This document shows, piece by piece, positions 1-8,974 of a DNA stretch of 64,000 nucleotides. Both the position numbers and the translations under genes were made by a program. The stretch lies in the NCBI GenBank assembly GCA_016708435.1, contig JADJFV010000001.1:930001-994000 (forward strand). The letters run 5' to 3'. Within the stretch, counting starts at the first letter, position 1; each line of letters starts with the position of its first letter. Source of the stretch: Leptospiraceae bacterium (GTDB lineage: Bacteria > Spirochaetota > Leptospiria > Leptospirales > Leptospiraceae). Below the pieces are notes generated by a model, which had not been told where the DNA came from, did no database searches, and saw only the letters and a list, made by a program, of their open reading frames with translations.

Positions 1-748
1 CTCTTCTATGTAATGCATCATCTACAGAATTTGCAGATTTGAAGTTTAAAAATCGAACAACGATTAATGTCGATAAGCCAATAAAAAAACTATTTATAAA
101 AAATAAATAAAAAGCTCCAATTATAAATTTTAAATTACTCATTGCGATTCCATAACCAACTGTGCAAAGTGGAGGCATTAGAGCAGTAGCAATTGCTACT
201 CCGGGAATTGCATTTGACTTTTCTTTTCTAGTTAAAGCGATGATTCCAATTCCTCCACCGAAAACTGCGATTAATACATCGTAAACCGTTGGATTTGTGC
301 GAGCGAGTAATTCTGATTGTGCTTCACTCAGTGGAGTGATACTGAAATAAATCGCAGAGGTTAGAATACTAATAAAAGTAGCAACGGATAAATTGCGAAG
401 AGATTTTTTCAATAAATCAAAATCATAAATCCCGAATGCAAGTCCTGCTCCGATAATCGGTCCCATCAAAGGTGAAATTAACATTGCTCCAATAATGACA
501 GCGGTAGAATTTACATTTAGTCCTATCGAAGCGATAAAAATAGCAAATACCAATGCCCAAAGATTTCCTCCTTTGAATTCCACTGAGCGTTTAATACTTT
601 CTAGACTTCCTGCTTCATCCGTATCTTCTTGAAGGTTGAATAGGTTTTTAAAATATTCTATCGTATTAAATTCAGTCTCTCGGATCACAGGTTTAGCTGC
701 GACCGGTTCGATATCTGTCTGTTTTGGAAAATTATTTTTTTTAGGCAT
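1..748 (-). CDS. DUF389 hydrophobic membrane protein (3' end cut by window edge)
   Basis: The reverse strand is open from an ATG at 748 to the window edge, so the C-terminus is missing. After about 40 soluble residues come several membrane segments with the hallmark run VIIGAMLISPLMGPIIGAGL and, later, ATALMPPLCTVGYG, which are typical of the DUF389/TIGR00341 family. That family has no established function; transport has been suggested only from topology. An in-frame ATG at 763 is possible, but the ATG at 748 has a GGAG nine bases upstream, so I prefer it. The gene is divergent from the prohibitin-like gene at 955. Confidence 0.85.
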   Translation of the reverse strand, partial: MPKKNNFPKQTDIEPVAAKPVIRETEFNTIEYFKNLFNLQEDTDEAGSLESIKRSVEFKGGNLWALVFAIFIASIGLNVNSTAVIIGAMLISPLMGPIIGAGLAFGIYDFDLLKKSLRNLSVATFISILTSAIYFSITPLSEAQSELLARTNPTVYDVLIAVFGGGIGIIALTRKEKSNAIPGVAIATALMPPLCTVGYGIAMSNLKFIIGAFYLFFINSFFIGLSTLIVVRFLNFKSANSVDDALHRR

Positions 749-954
749 TGCATTCCACTCCATTTTTAAAGTTAGAATTCTGAACCTACTTCTTCACGCG
801 TATTAAAAATAGTAAATGACTTTTTACTTTCTTAAGACACTCCGTATAATCAATTAATCAAAGATTGTTTTTATGCCTCTCCATAAAAAAACTATTTACA
901 TTCTATTTCCTAAATAAAGAATCTACTCATTGAAATTCATTGTAGGAGAATTGT

Positions 955-1767
955 ATGGCAGTAGAAAAAGTAATTAACATTAACAATTTTGGAGGCACTA
1001 GCATGCTTACTAAAGTTGGATTAGGAGTTGCGGCACTTGTATTAATTTTTATCATTAATCCTTGCGTAATCGTTAGCCCCGGTCACAGAGGAGTCATTGT
1101 AAATCTAGGAGCTGTATCGGATAGAGTTTTAGATGCAGGGGTTCATTTCCGTATGCCGCTAGTGCAATCAGTCATTGAAATAGACACACGCGTATTAAAA
1201 GAAGAAACAAAAGCAGAGGCAGCGTCTAAAGACTTACAAAATATTTCTACTGTTATCGCTGTGAACTATCATTTAAAACCTGATATGGTAAATGATCTTT
1301 ATAAAACAATCGGTCTCAATTATGAAAGCGTAATCATTGATCCGGCAATTCAAGAAGTATTAAAAGGGGTTACTGCTAAGTATACCGCTGCGGAACTAAT
1401 TACTCTTAGAGAACAAGTCAGTCATAGTATCAAAGCAGCATTAGAAGCAAGATTAGAAAAATACCATATTGTAATTGATGATTTCTCTATCAAAGACTTT
1501 CAATTCTCTGCAACATTTGCGAAAGCAATTGAATCAAAGCAAGAAGCAGAACAGCTCGCATTAAAAGCAGAGAGAGATTTACAAAGAATTAAAATCGAAG
1601 CCGAGCAGCAAATAGCGACTGCCCGCGCCGAAGCAGAAACTCTTCGTTTAAAAAATGTATCTGTTTCTCCTCTCATGATTCAACTCAATGCAATCGACAA
1701 ATGGGATGGCAAGTTGCCACAATATATGCTCGGCGGCAACAGTGTTCCATTTATAAATATAAAGTAG
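955..1767 (+). CDS. Prohibitin-like SPFH/band 7 membrane protein
   Basis: 270 residues. An N-terminal membrane anchor (about residues 19-37) is followed by an SPFH domain (PGHRGVIVNLGAV, then HFRMPLVQSVIEIDTRV) and an alanine/glutamate-rich coiled coil at about 195-240. This order matches prohibitins and HflC-like proteins, which form ring-like membrane scaffolds and often modulate membrane proteases. The start is supported by AGGAGA seven bases before the ATG. A second ATG at codon 15 also has a GGAGG upstream, so a form lacking the first 14 residues is possible. No protease gene is adjacent; the substrate or partner is unknown. Confidence 0.9.
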   Translation: MAVEKVININNFGGTSMLTKVGLGVAALVLIFIINPCVIVSPGHRGVIVNLGAVSDRVLDAGVHFRMPLVQSVIEIDTRVLKEETKAEAASKDLQNISTVIAVNYHLKPDMVNDLYKTIGLNYESVIIDPAIQEVLKGVTAKYTAAELITLREQVSHSIKAALEARLEKYHIVIDDFSIKDFQFSATFAKAIESKQEAEQLALKAERDLQRIKIEAEQQIATARAEAETLRLKNVSVSPLMIQLNAIDKWDGKLPQYMLGGNSVPFINIK

Positions 1768-1840
1768 TTGGAATAATTTTTTTATTTAACATGCATGCTT
1801 TAATGGTTCAATGTCATTGAGATAAGAGTTATTTACCCCT

Positions 1841-2001
1841 GTCACCTCGAACATGCGAAGGCATTGGGTGCGGCCAAGCGCAGGGAGGAAAATCGTGAGA
1901 GGTCTATCTAGCTTAATAGTATCGTTTTAAGTAAGGTAGATTTCTCACCCCGCTCATTTGCTCAGTCGCAAATCGAACCACCAAGCGGTGTTCGAAATGA
2001 C
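1841..2001. repeat. Long palindromic intergenic repeat, family A, copy 1
   Basis: About 161 bp that can fold into one long imperfect hairpin: the outer ends GTCACCTCGAACA and TGTTCGAAATGAC match in 11 of 13 pairs, and an inner pair beginning GTGAGAGGTCTATCT matches in about 15 of 20. The same layout recurs at 63270-63438 and part of it at 27053-27175. It fills most of the 379-bp gap 1768-2146; nothing else is visible there. It is probably a non-autonomous mobile or REP-like element. Confidence 0.7.
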
Positions 2002-2146
2002 TGTTTAATTCATCGCTTAATAGCAGCCACTTTCACTTTGTTGCCGTGTCAATGTGATGACACCCAATCCTTAAACAAACAGATTTTGTATTGTTATTCT
2101 CATAGCATTTAAAATCATTGGTAGTAATATTCTTTAGGATTTTAGA

Positions 2147-2446
2147 ATGCCAAGATTTATATATTACTTATTTCGCGTATTACCATTTGCTATCGTATTA
2201 TTCTTTTCCCATAATTGCAAAGACCCCGTTGAAGAAAAATGCACACAGGCTTGTGGTTTTTTTGTTAGATGCACAGAAGAAGCACAGAAAATGAAAATAG
2301 AAGGCGAGCTTCTAAAGAGTGCCACAATTCAATGCATTGATGGATGCACAAGATTTCAATCTCAAATCTTAACCTGTTATGATGCAGAGCCAAATTCCTG
2401 CAATGGGATGGCGGAATGTATGAAGCAATCCGGCTTAGAGGAATAA
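2147..2446 (+). CDS. Small Cys-rich putative lipoprotein
   Basis: 99 residues. A hydrophobic leader (LPFAIVLFFSHNC) ends in a possible spirochaetal lipobox with Cys24. The mature part has about nine further cysteines in pairs such as CTQAC and CIDGC, ending CNGMAEC. This resembles the small Cys-rich lipoproteins of Leptospira; function unknown. It lies 13 bp before the glycosyltransferase gene and is probably co-transcribed with it. The cysteine spacing suggests disulfides in an oxidising compartment (inference). Confidence 0.7.
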   Translation: MPRFIYYLFRVLPFAIVLFFSHNCKDPVEEKCTQACGFFVRCTEEAQKMKIEGELLKSATIQCIDGCTRFQSQILTCYDAEPNSCNGMAECMKQSGLEE

Positions 2447-2459
2447 AGGAGTTATCCGC

Positions 2460-4154
2460 ATGAATTTCAAAAAGTATTTAGTATTACTCGCTCTAGCAAC
2501 TATTCCTTATTTCTTAACTATTTTTCATGATGTGATTGACATTGATTCATCGCAGTATGCAGAAATTGTTCGTGAGATGATTGAGTCAAATACCTTTTTC
2601 CAGCTAAAGGATAATGGCAAAAATTATTTAGACAAACCGGTATTAACCTTTTGGACGATAGCAATTTCGTATAAGCTTTTTGGAATTTCAAACTTCGCCT
2701 ATCGTCTTCCGGCAATTCTAATTACCCTCTTTTCTTTTTATTCTATCTTCCGAATAACTACGCTTATCTCCTCAAGCAAAGAGCGCGGTATTCTTGCCAG
2801 TATCGCCTATGCTGTTGCGCCGGGTGTATTTGCTATGGTGATTGATCCAAAGATTGATGTGTATCTTGTCGCCTACTTGACATTTGCCTTTCATGCATAT
2901 TATCTAGGCATTAAGAAAAATCCTAATTGGTTTTATCTGATGTATTTGTTTGTCAGCATGGGATTTATCACGAAAGGTCCTATTTCTATGGTGATACCCG
3001 CTTTGGCTATTGGTGGAGATATTCTACTTAGAAGAGACTGGAAATTACTCGGTCGAATGAAAGTCATTCCGGGTATATTGATAGTAGCCTCACTTCCTGC
3101 CTTTTGGTCTTATTTATTGTATCAGGAATTTGCTTCACACGGTCCTGTGTTTTTCTTATGGATTCAGTCTTTTGGTAGATTCTATCGACAGATGTATAAT
3201 CAGAAATTTGATCCTCTGTATTTTGTTACCAATTACTCATGGGCGTTTGCTGCATTCATACTTCCTATTTTTTATTCTTGCTATTTGTTTTTTAAGGATG
3301 TAAAGAAGAATCCTTCCAAGGAAAATTTCTTTCGTAGAATACAAAATAGCATCGATGAGAATAAATCTACAGAATCTTACTACGTGATTCCGATTTGGTT
3401 ATTTGTATTTTTATTTCTAATTAGTTTTTCTCGTTACCAACTTCCTCAATACATCTACTGGGCATTACCCGCTGGTGCGATTTATATTTCCAAGTTCTTG
3501 GAAGATTATCTTGTATCGAATCAGGAATCCAACTATCTAAACAAGAAAGTGTTCAATATTTTACTTATCATCGTTCCTGTTGTTCTATTGATTGCGATTG
3601 GTTTAATTCCATTTCTGGTTGTGGATGTAAATTATATTTATTTATTGGTTACTCTTTGTTTTGCGCTTGCGGTATTTTTCTTTTATAAAGAAGTTCCTGT
3701 TTCATTTAGTTTAGCTTCTCTTGTTCCGATTTTTTTCTTTAGCATTATGGCGTTGTTTATTTATCCTGAACTAACTTCTTATCAACCTTCTCATAAATTT
3801 GGAACACTGATTCGCCAAATCGAGCCAGATAAAAAAGAAGTCTTTACCTATCGAATGTCTTTTTCGAAACGCTCATATGGGTTTTATGCTGCTAGATTTA
3901 CTAAACCTATTTTTGACCGAGAGAAATTCATGAAAGTATTGGCGAGTGACGCAGAACGATTGGTTATCGTATCGAGAGAAGATTTACCTCAGTTCGAAAA
4001 CTTTCTAAAGCAAGATTATTTGTTAGAAGAAATTGTTGAGTATCCTAGTTATAAAGTTGCTACACCTAAGAATGATTTCTTTCTTAAAAACAAAAGAGCA
4101 ACTCTTACTAAAAATATTTTATTGCTAAAAGTAAAGTATATACGAGGAAGTTAA
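2460..4154 (+). CDS. GT39-type (ArnT/PMT-like) membrane glycosyltransferase
   Basis: 564 residues with about 11-12 hydrophobic segments. The N-terminal loop carries DIDSSQYAEIVREM, the acidic motif typical of GT-C enzymes that use polyprenyl-phosphate sugars, followed by KNYLDKPVLTFW, typical of the ArnT/PMT group. Such enzymes move a lipid-linked sugar onto lipid A, protein or another acceptor on the periplasmic side of the inner membrane. The acceptor cannot be read from the sequence. AGGAGTTATCCGC precedes the ATG. It is followed two bases later by the nitroreductase gene, so an operon is likely. Confidence 0.85.
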   Translation: MNFKKYLVLLALATIPYFLTIFHDVIDIDSSQYAEIVREMIESNTFFQLKDNGKNYLDKPVLTFWTIAISYKLFGISNFAYRLPAILITLFSFYSIFRITTLISSSKERGILASIAYAVAPGVFAMVIDPKIDVYLVAYLTFAFHAYYLGIKKNPNWFYLMYLFVSMGFITKGPISMVIPALAIGGDILLRRDWKLLGRMKVIPGILIVASLPAFWSYLLYQEFASHGPVFFLWIQSFGRFYRQMYNQKFDPLYFVTNYSWAFAAFILPIFYSCYLFFKDVKKNPSKENFFRRIQNSIDENKSTESYYVIPIWLFVFLFLISFSRYQLPQYIYWALPAGAIYISKFLEDYLVSNQESNYLNKKVFNILLIIVPVVLLIAIGLIPFLVVDVNYIYLLVTLCFALAVFFFYKEVPVSFSLASLVPIFFFSIMALFIYPELTSYQPSHKFGTLIRQIEPDKKEVFTYRMSFSKRSYGFYAARFTKPIFDREKFMKVLASDAERLVIVSREDLPQFENFLKQDYLLEEIVEYPSYKVATPKNDFFLKNKRATLTKNILLLKVKYIRGS

Positions 4155-4156
4155 AC

Positions 4157-4888
4157 TTGCCAGAAGAATTGCCTGAAATAAACGTAAACGAATTTAAGAA
4201 AGTAGTAGAGTCTAGAAGAAGTGTGAGAATTTACACAGAAGATTCTATTCCTGAGGACGTTATGCGACAATGCCTGGACCTTGCACTCCTTGCTCCTAGT
4301 TCGTTTAACTTACAGCCATGGGAATTTTATTGGGTGAGAAGTCCTGATAAGAAAAAGAAATTAATAGAAGCCTGCCTTTCTCAAATTACAGCTAGAACTG
4401 CCGCTGAGTTAGTCGTATGTGTTGCTAGACGCAGGACTTGGCGAAAGAATACGAAAGAAATTCTAGAAAAACTAGAAGCGGATAATACTGGTATTCCGAA
4501 AAACCATATTTTGAGTTATACGAATGTAGTTCCGTTTTTTTATACACAGGGTTTTTTAGATACGCTAGGATTTCTAAAAAGTATTCTGTATTATGTTAGG
4601 GGATTTTTTATGCCAACGCCAAGAGAACCTGTCAGTGTGAACGATATGAAAATATGGGCTGTAAAATCAAGTGCTCTTGCTTGTGAAAATTTAATGTTAG
4701 CGCTTAGAGCGTTTGGATATGATAGTTGTCCGATGGAGTTTCATGATTCCAGTCGCATCAAACGATTGTTAGAACTTCCGTCTGATGCGATGGTTACGAT
4801 GGTAATTTCTGCCGGCAAACGTGCGCCTAATGGCGTGTATGGCGACAGAATTCGTCTTGATAAGATTAACTTTATTAAGGAAGTTTAA
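4157..4888 (+). CDS. Nitroreductase-family FMN oxidoreductase
   Basis: 243 residues. The N-terminal SRRSVRIYTEDSIPEDVM and LALLAPSSFNLQPWEFYWV match the FMN-binding motifs of the nitroreductase fold, and the C-terminal half (CENLMLALRAFGYDSCPMEF) is also typical. Members reduce nitro compounds or quinones with NAD(P)H; the substrate here is unknown. The start is a TTG with GAGGAAG six bases upstream, and no better ATG exists before the first motif. It follows the glycosyltransferase by two bases and is convergent with the branching enzyme. Confidence 0.88.
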   Translation: MPEELPEINVNEFKKVVESRRSVRIYTEDSIPEDVMRQCLDLALLAPSSFNLQPWEFYWVRSPDKKKKLIEACLSQITARTAAELVVCVARRRTWRKNTKEILEKLEADNTGIPKNHILSYTNVVPFFYTQGFLDTLGFLKSILYYVRGFFMPTPREPVSVNDMKIWAVKSSALACENLMLALRAFGYDSCPMEFHDSSRIKRLLELPSDAMVTMVISAGKRAPNGVYGDRIRLDKINFIKEV

Positions 4889-4891
4889 TCT

Positions 4892-6490
4892 TTACTTTTT
4901 CCAAATGAAATCTTCAAATCTCATTTCAGGGAAAATTGGATGCTCTTCTTCAATCTCCTTTAAGCGATCCTCATTTAACCCATCTGGTTTAAGCATATCT
5001 GTAAGCTCAAAGAATAGATTAGTGTGAACGTTTACTCTCTTTCTTGCATAATCGACCATGGTTCCCATCTTAATGATGAAAGGCCAGTCAGAGCTTTGTA
5101 GTAAGAGCAACTCACGCGCCATTTGGTTGATAATCCTACGTCTTGTTGGATCTTCCGTGTGCTTGTGAAGATGCACTGTTTGATCCATGATGATGCAGCA
5201 TTCCATGATATGACGGTAAATCCACTCATTACCAGGATTTAACCAAACGTCGGCATATCCATCTTCGCCCCAGCTTGACATATCCATCTTAACGCTCTGG
5301 ATACGAGGAATTAGCCCCAATACCTGCATTGGATGAACGGCAAGAATTTTGTCTTGGTCGAAATGCATTTTCTTAAATAAGAATTCGATGAACTTCGGTC
5401 CTTCATACCACCAGTGTCCATAGAGCTCTGCATCGTATGGAGAAACGATGATAGCAGGCTGACCTTCTTCATGCAGTATCTTTTCGGATTGAGCGATACG
5501 GCTTCGCATAAAATCTTCAGCGTGATTTCCTGCTGCTTCAATTGCCCAATCTGGATGATAGTAATCTTTATAATCGGACTTACCAGTAATACGATGGTAT
5601 TTGATTCCAGTATTTAATCGAATTCCTGTTGGGTGAACATAGTCTTTAATGTATTCATAGTCTAAGTCAAAGCCTATATCTCGGTAGTATTCTCTATAAC
5701 GGAAATCTCCCGGATACCCATGAATGGAACTCCATACTTGTGCGGAGCTTTCTTTGTCACGAGCAAACGCAAACACTCCATTACCCACTTCAACAGGAGC
5801 ATAGACTCCATAACGTGGTCTAGGTGTAGCATTTGCTATACCGTGAGTATCTACGAAGAAATATCGAATTCCTTCATCTGCTAAAAACTTTTCTACTCCA
5901 GGGTAATAGGCACATTCTGAGAGCCAGATACCGCGTGGTTCAAGTCCCCAGAATTTCTTATGAACTTTTCTTGCGATATGTATTTGAGCATGAACAGAAG
6001 AAGGCTCACTTTCTAGGAGTGGGAGAAAACCGTGAGTAGCCGGACAGGTAATGACTTCAAGCGATCCGTCTTTGACAAATTCTCTAAATCCTTCTACAAC
6101 GTCTTTGTTTAATTCTAAAAATAATTTACGATTCTCGTGAAAGTTATCCAGATAGAATTTGGAAAGATAGTTTAGGTGTAAATCATACGTTGTGCGCTTG
6201 ACTTCTTTTTCTGAGAGTTCAATCAAATTGTCTAGATAAGCCAGAAACTTATCTCTTAAATACTCATCTTCTAGCATCGAAAGAAGAGTAGGTGTAAATG
6301 TCATCGTGATCTTGAAATGAACATTTTCTTTTTTCAGATTTCGAAATGACTTAATAAGTGGAAGATACGTTTCTGAAATCGCTTCGTTTAACCAATTCTC
6401 TTCCAAAAATGCTGGAGAGTAACCCTTATGTCGAACATACGGTAGATGTGCGTGTAATACTAATATTTGATAACCGACTTTACTGTTCAT
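4892..6490 (-). CDS. GH57 1,4-alpha-glucan branching enzyme
   Basis: 532 residues, about the usual length for GH57 branching enzymes. HAHLPYVRHKG lies at the N-terminus, GIWLSECAYYPG holds the expected nucleophile Glu, and SPYDAELYGHWWYEGP holds the expected acid Asp. The C-terminal part is helical (DUF1957-like). The family introduces alpha-1,6 branches into glycogen in the cytoplasm. It lies one base after the DUF4912 gene on the same strand, a pairing I associate with GH57 enzymes in other bacteria. Together with the glycogen-binding protein at 54.4 kb it suggests active glycogen storage. Confidence 0.92.
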   Translation of the reverse strand: MNSKVGYQILVLHAHLPYVRHKGYSPAFLEENWLNEAISETYLPLIKSFRNLKKENVHFKITMTFTPTLLSMLEDEYLRDKFLAYLDNLIELSEKEVKRTTYDLHLNYLSKFYLDNFHENRKLFLELNKDVVEGFREFVKDGSLEVITCPATHGFLPLLESEPSSVHAQIHIARKVHKKFWGLEPRGIWLSECAYYPGVEKFLADEGIRYFFVDTHGIANATPRPRYGVYAPVEVGNGVFAFARDKESSAQVWSSIHGYPGDFRYREYYRDIGFDLDYEYIKDYVHPTGIRLNTGIKYHRITGKSDYKDYYHPDWAIEAAGNHAEDFMRSRIAQSEKILHEEGQPAIIVSPYDAELYGHWWYEGPKFIEFLFKKMHFDQDKILAVHPMQVLGLIPRIQSVKMDMSSWGEDGYADVWLNPGNEWIYRHIMECCIIMDQTVHLHKHTEDPTRRRIINQMARELLLLQSSDWPFIIKMGTMVDYARKRVNVHTNLFFELTDMLKPDGLNEDRLKEIEEEHPIFPEMRFEDFIWKK

Positions 6491-6491
6491 T

Positions 6492-7142
6492 TTATTTCCT
6501 CATATGATTAGATGATGATGCGAAGATTCCCGAAGAGCCCATGAATCCAGAAGATCCATCTGACCAAGTAAAAAAGCCATCCTGCCACTCGATATCGTCA
6601 CTAGTTGGTGTTAAATGCAATTTGTCTATCGCACTTCCTGTATCAACTTTTTTCTCGCCTTCTTGTATTTGTAGCTCACCGTTCACTTCTACTATATGGT
6701 GTTGCTCTATCCAAGTAGCCTTCAACCAATCTTTATGTAAAACTTTGCTTGGCCTGTAATTTGGTATAGAAAGCTCAGCGGAGTGCAAAAGACTATATGT
6801 GTTGCCGAATTGGCTATACGCGATAACTTCTACTTTTAAATTCTTAATTCTTTGCTCGAATTGTAGAAACCAGTTGTTTGTAAAGGGAGGAAGAAATATT
6901 TCTTTATGTCTGTGAACTTTATCCTCCTGAGCGTAATTGACCATCAATTTAAAATAGACTTCGTTTTTCTCGCAATTAAAAGCATTTAGAATTTTGCTAA
7001 AACTATTTGAGCTGATGCCCCAAAACACGTAGGCTTCCTTTAAATTTTTGGTAAGCACTTTTACAATATCCCGATCGTAATAATCTGGCAGGGTATTTAG
7101 CCTTGGATCTAAATAAATTCGTTCTTTCTTTCCTTCGTTCAT
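6492..7142 (-). CDS. DUF4912 protein, partner of the GH57 enzyme
   Basis: 216 residues. LKEAYVFWGIS and the following NEVYFKLMV fit DUF4912, a small beta-rich domain of unknown biochemical role that is often found next to GH57 branching enzymes. The ATG has GAGGGAA upstream. It is the first gene of a two-gene unit with the branching enzyme. A role in glucan binding or enzyme assembly is only an inference from position. The last 20 residues are glycine/serine-rich. Confidence 0.75.
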   Translation of the reverse strand: MNEGKKERIYLDPRLNTLPDYYDRDIVKVLTKNLKEAYVFWGISSNSFSKILNAFNCEKNEVYFKLMVNYAQEDKVHRHKEIFLPPFTNNWFLQFEQRIKNLKVEVIAYSQFGNTYSLLHSAELSIPNYRPSKVLHKDWLKATWIEQHHIVEVNGELQIQEGEKKVDTGSAIDKLHLTPTSDDIEWQDGFFTWSDGSSGFMGSSGIFASSSNHMRK

Positions 7143-7685
7143 GAAAATATTCCCTCTAGATTACATAGCAAGGGTTGTACCAAAATTGTAAATGATTTTA
7201 TATATCTTCAAATTAAGAAAAACTATGAGATTTGTCATTGATAAAAGAACAAATTTGCTACAGTAAATTGGGATAATATTTATATTTTACAAGTCTAGAT
7301 GCTAATTATAGACTTTGATTGTCCTTTTTACATTGAACTAAATCCAATGCAGCAATATATTTTTATTTTGAACCAAATCATCTCTCTTAAAAAATGCAGA
7401 TAATAATGATTAAACTCAATTTAAGTATAAGACAAAAATGTTCAATCAAAAAATGAATCTATTTAGGCAAATTACTAAAACGCTTTAGACTATAATAGTC
7501 AATGCATAACAAAAAAAAATGTATTATTTTAAAAGCATTCGCTTGGAAAATTGCAAAAAATACTTTAACGTTTAATTTCCTTTCTTGTACTTTTTTTAAT
7601 AAAATGGAGAAATTTTTCGATAGTACTTGACTATAAAATTATACAAGTGTGAAAATTGTCTTTATTAAATTAGGAGATTGGAACT
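7143..7685. other. 543-bp AT-rich divergent intergenic region
   Basis: No ORF is convincing. Two small palindromes stand out: GACTATAATAGTC at 7488-7500, which contains a perfect -10 box, and ACTTG...CAAGT arms around TATAAAATTATA at about 7625-7650. The latter sits just upstream of the ribosome hibernation gene and could hold its promoter or operator. A clean -35/-10 pair at standard spacing was not found. The ribosome binding site of the next gene is TAGGAGA. Confidence 0.4.
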
Positions 7686-7988
7686 ATGAAAATCAAATAC
7701 ACTTGGAAGCATTTAGATCATTCAGCAGCAGCAGAAGAATACGCAACAAAAAAGCTTGAAAGAATTAATAAGTATTTACACAAAATCACCTCATGTGATG
7801 TGTCTTTTCAAATGGTGCATGGGGAGATTCATATCAACATGAACGTCCGTGGTGACCAATCAACTTTTAATGCCCATAGCATAAACAAAGATATATATGC
7901 TTGTATTGATGGGTTAGAGGATAAAATTGAACGTCAGTTGAATCGCTTTCACGATAAGAAAGCAGCGCATTCAAAGACAATGAGGTAG
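7686..7988 (+). CDS. hpf: Ribosome hibernation-promoting factor (short HPF/RaiA type)
   Basis: 100 residues, the short form without the C-terminal dimerisation domain. It starts MKIKYTWKHLDHSAAAEEYA and has the central beta strands and the LEDKIERQLNRFHDKK helix typical of S30EA/HPF proteins. The family binds the 30S decoding centre and stores ribosomes as inactive dimers or 70S particles during slow growth. The start is supported by TAGGAGATTGGAACT before the ATG. The next gene begins on the base after its stop codon, so they are likely co-transcribed. A long upstream region with palindromes suggests regulated transcription. Confidence 0.92.
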   Translation: MKIKYTWKHLDHSAAAEEYATKKLERINKYLHKITSCDVSFQMVHGEIHINMNVRGDQSTFNAHSINKDIYACIDGLEDKIERQLNRFHDKKAAHSKTMR

Positions 7989-8933
7989 ATGCTGGTTAAG
8001 TTTGAAGAAGGCAATTTTAAGTTAAGAGAAGGGGAATTCGAAAACGCGAAGCATATCTTCTTTGAACTATTAGACATTGATCCAAATAAGCAAGAGTTCG
8101 TAGCTGGATACTTTATATCCAGCTATTGGGACAACCGTATTGAAACAATCCTATCTACCCGCGAAGGCAAAGACCGCGGAAATCTACTGGTTGATATGTT
8201 CAACCAATTCGTCACCGAAATCACAAAACGCAGCTTTCCCAAAAATGAAACCTATGAATCACTCACATTCTGTATCTTGAGTGAAGCATCTACTCAGTTT
8301 AGAATTGCCTATCAAAAAGAAGGCATGAGTGGTCTAGACAAGAATGTCCTTTCCAATCTAGCGATGTGCCTCATTCGAATCGGGGATTATAAAAATGCGC
8401 GTGATATTTTGGACTATTCCAAGAAATTCCAAGACGTATCGATGCAAAATCTATTTTACGAAGCAGAATGTCTTTATCATTTAGGAGAGCATTCTAAAAG
8501 TCGCCTGTATTATAGAACGGCAATGTTAAACAATGCAGACCTTTTGAATTTAGAAATTGTAAAATCAGAACCACTAGCAACTGCCATTTTAGAATTAGGG
8601 GAGCAATTTGAATCGCAAGACGAAATCAGAGAAATTATTCCTGTCTACTGCTTAGAAAAACATTTGATACCAGAAATTCGAGATTACACTCGCGAAGACG
8701 TAAATCAACTTTTTCTAGAGATGATGCGCCTCGAATCCAACTTAAATACAGAAAAACCAGATTTAAAATTTAAACTCAATTGTCGTATTCTTCATATCGG
8801 TCTCACAATTCTAGATACACTGCCCGGTCAGATTAATTCAGAACTTTCTAAAAAAGTAAAAAACAAAATCAACATGATTGATCCTGAACTCCTAGATCGA
8901 AGAGCAGACAATAAACGCGATAGAGGATTGTAG
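7989..8933 (+). CDS. TPR-like cytoplasmic protein of unknown function
   Basis: 314 residues without signal peptide. The N-terminal KLREGEFENAKHIFFELLDIDPNKQE and the central LAMCLIRIGDYKNARDILDY and LYHLGEHSKSRLYY are TPR-like helix pairs. It follows hpf with no gap (TAG then ATG), with TGAGG overlapping the hpf stop as ribosome binding site. TPR proteins usually mediate protein contacts; the partner is unknown. I do not recognise a more specific family. Confidence 0.7.
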   Translation: MLVKFEEGNFKLREGEFENAKHIFFELLDIDPNKQEFVAGYFISSYWDNRIETILSTREGKDRGNLLVDMFNQFVTEITKRSFPKNETYESLTFCILSEASTQFRIAYQKEGMSGLDKNVLSNLAMCLIRIGDYKNARDILDYSKKFQDVSMQNLFYEAECLYHLGEHSKSRLYYRTAMLNNADLLNLEIVKSEPLATAILELGEQFESQDEIREIIPVYCLEKHLIPEIRDYTREDVNQLFLEMMRLESNLNTEKPDLKFKLNCRILHIGLTILDTLPGQINSELSKKVKNKINMIDPELLDRRADNKRDRGL

Positions 8934-8974
8934 TAACTAGGACTTTTTGTGCAGCTTCAACGAACGGTAATGTT